Source: CAZPUI01 sp964415525 (GTDB lineage: Bacteria; Acidobacteriota; Holophagae; Holophagales; Holophagaceae). From it: 25,958 nucleotides of DNA. Positions 23,318 to 25,958 of the stretch are shown one piece after another. Every line of letters starts with the position of its first letter. Position 1 is the first letter of the stretch. Made by a program: the position numbers and the translations under genes. Below the pieces are notes generated by a model. That model was not told where the DNA came from. It saw only the letters and a program-made list of their open reading frames with translations, and ran no database searches. The DNA lies in contig CAYQAS010000062.1 in NCBI GenBank assembly GCA_964415525.1, positions 1 to 25,958 on the forward strand, given 5' to 3'.

Positions 23318-25011
23318 TGCGCTTGTTGCCCACCCTCGTCCTCTCCATGCTCGTCGCGGGCCCTGGGGTCTCCGCGGATCGCGTCACGGGCCATGGCTTC
23401 GCCACCCGGTCCGAAGTCTTTGCCAAGCACGGCATGGCCGCCACCAGTCAGCCCCTGGCCACCCAGATCGCCCTGGACGTGCTGAAGGCGGGGGGATCTG
23501 CCGTGGATGCCGCCATCGCGGCCAATGCGGCGCTCGGACTCATGGAGCCCGTGGGCTGCGGCATCGGCGGCGACCTCTTTGCCATCGTGTGGGATCCCAA
23601 AACCAAGCAGATGGCGGGATATAACGGCAGCGGCCGTTCGCCCCGGTCCCTGACCCTTGAGGTATTCAAGGCCCGCAACCTCAAACTGATCCCCAGCCAT
23701 GGCCCCCTGCCCGTCTCCGTCCCCGGTTGTGTGGACGGCTGGTTCGCCCTGCACCAGCGCTACGGGAAGCTCCCCATGAATCAGGTGCTGGCACCGGCGG
23801 TGAAGTATTGCGACGAGGGTTTCCCAGTCACCGAATACATCGCCTGGGGTTGGGAGCGCGGCGTGAGGGCTCTTGGCCGCTTTCCGGGCTTCAAGGAGAC
23901 CTTCACCGTGGATGGCCAGCGCGCCCCACGCACGGGGGAGGTGTTCCGCAACCCGCGCCTCGCCCGTACGCTGGAGAAGATCGGCAAGGAAGGCCGAGAC
24001 GCCTTCTACAAGGGCGAAATCGCAGCCGCCATCGCCAGCTACATGAAGGCCCAGGGCGGTTTCCTTTCATACGAAGACCTCGCCGCACACCAGGGCGAGT
24101 GGGTCACGCCCATGAAGACGAGCTACCGCGGCGTGGAGCTATGGGAGCTGCCCCCCAATGGCCAAGGCATCGCCGCCCTGCAGATGCTGAACATCCTCGA
24201 AGGCTACGATTTCTCGAAAATCCCCTTTGGCAGCCCAAGGCACATCCATCTCTTCACCGAGGCCAAGAAGCTGGTCTTCGAAGACCGCGCGAAGTTCTAC
24301 GCCGATCCCGCTTTCAGCAAAGCGCCGGTCGAAGGCCTGCTGTCCAAGGACTACGCTGCCCAGCGCCGGGCCTTGATCTCGGAGTCCCGCGCCGCGAGCC
24401 GCGTGGAGGCGGGTCATCCCGCGTTGAAGGAAGGCGACACCATCTATCTGACCGTCGCCGACGAAAGCGGCATGATGGTCAGCCTCATCCAAAGCAACTA
24501 CCGCGGCATGGGCAGCGGCATGACGCCGGATGTGGGCTTCTGCCTCCAGGACCGCGGCGAGCTGTTCACGCTGGAAGAAGGCCAAGCCAACACCTACGCA
24601 CCTCGCAAGCGCCCCTTCCACACCATCATTCCCGCCTTCCTGAAGAAGGACGGCCAGCCGTGGATCTCCTTCGGCGTGATGGGTGGCGAATTCCAGCCCC
24701 TGGGCCACGCACAGATCGTGATGAACCTGGTGGACTTCGGCATGAACCTGCAGGAGGCCGGCGACGCACCGCGCATCGCCCACGACGGCGGCAGCGATCC
24801 GGCGGGGCAGCACACGAAACTGCCCGGCACCATCCAGCTGGAAAGCGGCTTTCCCATGGAGACAGCCCGAGAACTCATGAAAATGGGCCACGGCGTGAGC
24901 TGGCTTATGGGCGGTTACGGAGGCTATCAGGCCATCCGCTTCGACCCCGTGCAGAAGGTCTTCACCGGCGCCAGCGAGAGCCGCAAGGATGGGCAGGCGG
25001 CGGGGTACTAA
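23317..25011 (+). CDS. ggt: Gamma-glutamyltransferase family protein, secreted
   Basis: This N-terminal-nucleophile family cleaves gamma-glutamyl bonds, for example in glutathione, usually in the periplasm after self-cleavage into two chains. The 564-residue product has a signal peptide (to about VSADR), the N-terminal ASQPLATQIALDVLKAGG-like segment (here TSQPLATQ...), DAAIAANAALGLMEPVGCG and GNGSGRSPRS-like GYNGSGRSPRS. The predicted nucleophile is T375 in GDTIYLTVAD, followed by MGSGMTPDVGF and TIIPAFL. The nucleophile context is GDTIYLTV rather than the TTHLSVVD of classical Ggt, which points to the GGT-like branch seen in many Gram-negatives; substrate may differ. ATG 23317 (GAGG 5 nt upstream) is preferred to ATG 23290, which lacks a site. 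Confidence 0.9.
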   Translation: MRLLPTLVLSMLVAGPGVSADRVTGHGFATRSEVFAKHGMAATSQPLATQIALDVLKAGGSAVDAAIAANAALGLMEPVGCGIGGDLFAIVWDPKTKQMAGYNGSGRSPRSLTLEVFKARNLKLIPSHGPLPVSVPGCVDGWFALHQRYGKLPMNQVLAPAVKYCDEGFPVTEYIAWGWERGVRALGRFPGFKETFTVDGQRAPRTGEVFRNPRLARTLEKIGKEGRDAFYKGEIAAAIASYMKAQGGFLSYEDLAAHQGEWVTPMKTSYRGVELWELPPNGQGIAALQMLNILEGYDFSKIPFGSPRHIHLFTEAKKLVFEDRAKFYADPAFSKAPVEGLLSKDYAAQRRALISESRAASRVEAGHPALKEGDTIYLTVADESGMMVSLIQSNYRGMGSGMTPDVGFCLQDRGELFTLEEGQANTYAPRKRPFHTIIPAFLKKDGQPWISFGVMGGEFQPLGHAQIVMNLVDFGMNLQEAGDAPRIAHDGGSDPAGQHTKLPGTIQLESGFPMETARELMKMGHGVSWLMGGYGGYQAIRFDPVQKVFTGASESRKDGQAAGY

Positions 25012-25073
25012 CCTCGCCCTTTGGCCAACCGAACCCAAACCCCTGGCATCGTAGGAAGTAACTGGAGGTCATC

Positions 25074-25433
25074 ATGCGCATTCCCATGCTGCTCATCGCC
25101 GCGTCCCTCACCCTTTCCGCCCAGGGCCTGGATGCCCTGAAGCAGGCCGCCAAGGCCAAGGTCGACGCCAAGGTGGAGGAGACGAAGACGAAGGCCGACA
25201 CCAAGGCCCAGGAAACCAAGGCCAAGGCCGACGGCAAGGTCGACGCAGCCAAGATCAAGGTCGACGCAAAGTCTGAGAAGCTGCCCGTGGGCAAGGACAC
25301 CGTGAAGGGCGCCGTGGCCAAGGGCACCGGCAAGGCCAAGACGGCCGCCACCACGGGTGAAGCCAAAGCCAAGACAGGCACCACCAAGGGCGCCACCAAG
25401 GTCAAGCAGGTGGCGGAGAAGGTCGCCAAGTAA
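25074..25433 (+). CDS. Small secreted Lys/Ala-rich protein with 11-residue repeats (LEA-like)
   Basis: The 119-residue product has a signal peptide (MRIPMLLIAASLTLSAQ) and a mature part made almost only of K, A, T, D, E, V and G. Residues 27-70 form four consecutive 11-mers: KAKVDAKVEET, KTKADTKAQET, KAKADGKVDAA and KIKVDAKSEKL. An 11-residue period of this kind is typical of LEA group 3 proteins and apolipoprotein-like amphipathic helices. The C-terminal part (about 71-119) is Lys/Ala/Gly/Thr-rich, like histone H1-type tails. ATG 25074 has GGAGG about 5 nt upstream; a strong terminator follows. Function unknown; the repeat makes an extended amphipathic helix likely. It probably forms its own transcription unit or follows ggt by 62 bp. 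Confidence 0.8.
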   Translation: MRIPMLLIAASLTLSAQGLDALKQAAKAKVDAKVEETKTKADTKAQETKAKADGKVDAAKIKVDAKSEKLPVGKDTVKGAVAKGTGKAKTAATTGEAKAKTGTTKGATKVKQVAEKVAK

Positions 25434-25450
25434 CCGCCTCATTCCGACGC

Positions 25451-25482
25451 AAAAGGGGGACCGCAGGTGCGGTCCCCCTTTT
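25451..25482. terminator. Strong bidirectional intrinsic terminator
   Basis: Arms 25451-25464 and 25469-25482 form a 14-bp perfect stem with an AGGT loop, flanked by A4 on the left and T4 plus CATCTTT on the right. It separates the convergent 11-mer-repeat gene and the helicase gene. Confidence 0.93.
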
Positions 25483-25498
25483 CATCTTTAGAGCCAAC

Positions 25499-25958
25499 TC
25501 AGCGCCCGCGGAAGGGACTCCGGCGAGCGCCGCCCGAGGGCGCGCCCTCGCGACGAGGTCCACCCTCGCGCCGCGGCCCGCTGCCGCCGCTGGGACGGGC
25601 TCCGCGACCGCGCTGGCCGGTCTCGATGGGCTCAGGCCGCGCGTTGGGATCAGGCTCGAAGCCCGCCAGGACTTCGCTGGGCAGCTTGCGCTTCAGGAGC
25701 TTCTCGATGTCGCGCAGCAGCTTGTGCTCGTCGATGCAGACCAGGCTGAGGGCGGCGCCTTCGGAGCCCGCGCGTCCCGTGCGGCCGATACGGTGAACGT
25801 AGTCTTCTGGCACGTGGGGCAGCTCGTAGTTCACTACGTGAGGGAGCTGGTCGATGTCCAGACCCCGAGCGGCGATGTCGGTGGCGACCAGGACGCGGAT
25901 AGCGCCCTGCTTGAAGTCGCTGAGGGCCTTGATGCGCTGGGGCTGGCTCTTGTTGCCG
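25499..25958 (-). CDS. rhlE: DEAD-box RNA helicase RhlE, C-terminal part (runs off the window)
   Basis: Only the last 152 codons are inside the window; the N-terminal DEAD domain lies beyond 25958. Visible are GNKSQPQRIKALSDFKQG, motif V VLVATDIAARGLDI and motif VI HRIGRTGRAG, all of the second RecA-like domain, in an arrangement closely like RhlE (HGNKSQ...NYELP.VPEDYVHR). After the helicase core a basic Gly/Arg/Pro-rich tail (from about GQRGRGARPSGG to the end, RSPFRGR) is typical of RNA-binding extensions in this family. Such helicases remodel RNA in ribosome assembly, RNA decay and cold growth. The stop at 25499 lies 17 bp from a strong bidirectional terminator. Confidence 0.93.
   Translation of the reverse strand, partial: GNKSQPQRIKALSDFKQGAIRVLVATDIAARGLDIDQLPHVVNYELPHVPEDYVHRIGRTGRAGSEGAALSLVCIDEHKLLRDIEKLLKRKLPSEVLAGFEPDPNARPEPIETGQRGRGARPSGGSGPRREGGPRREGAPSGGARRSPFRGR

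Overview
The window is about 26 kb of GC-rich, densely packed bacterial chromosome. Gene content (flagellar export genes, secreted S9, M3 and gamma-glutamyltransferase-type enzymes, DUF2911, many signal peptides) and high GC suggest a Gram-negative, flagellated, protein/peptide-using environmental bacterium. The Acidobacteriota (Holophaga/Geothrix-like) is my best guess. That guess is an inference; no rRNA or marker phylogeny is available here.

Layout. (1) Positions 1-2396: 2.7 copies of a perfect 75-bp tandem repeat, then fliQ-fliR-flhB, the inner-membrane part of the flagellar type III export gate. (2) 2454-4879: a response regulator with a coiled coil and a C-terminal SHOCT-like domain, overlapping the start of a secreted TPR-like protein, closed by a perfect 16-bp hairpin. 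(3) 4928-5356 (minus): a small membrane protein. (4) 5438-10348 (minus): asd, lysC, metX and metY. metY-metX-lysC read as one operon behind a recognisable SAM-I (S-box) riboswitch at about 10454-10566 with a downstream hairpin; asd lies 264 bp further on and may have its own promoter. Together these genes run from aspartate to aspartate semialdehyde and from homoserine to homocysteine (homoserine dehydrogenase is not in the window). Just upstream is a 157-bp element with imperfect terminal inverted repeats. (5) 10805-11656 (minus): a FolD-family gene that looks like the monofunctional yeast MTD1 type and lacks the usual catalytic lysine. (6) 11837-12880: a secreted type II asparaginase. (7) 12944-17457 (minus): an S9 peptidase with a long extra C-terminal domain, a metallo-beta-lactamase-fold hydrolase and a DUF2911 protein. 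(8) 17555-20159 (minus): a secreted Dcp-type M3 peptidase and a bacteriohemerythrin. (9) 20374-25433: a cysteine-containing secreted protein of unknown function, an OmpA-domain protein and a small secreted protein in a likely operon; then gamma-glutamyltransferase and a Lys/Ala-rich secreted protein built on an 11-residue repeat. (10) 25499-end (minus): the C-terminal part of an RhlE-type DEAD-box helicase.

I see no phage, transposase, CRISPR, tRNA or rRNA gene. The items most worth a second look are the MTD1-like FolD with lost catalytic lysine, the SAM riboswitch that appears to govern aspartokinase as well as the methionine genes, the response regulator-SHOCT fusion beside flagellar export genes, the two repeat elements (1-205 and 10642-10798), the 11-mer repeat protein, and the uncharacterised secreted operon at 20374-23249.
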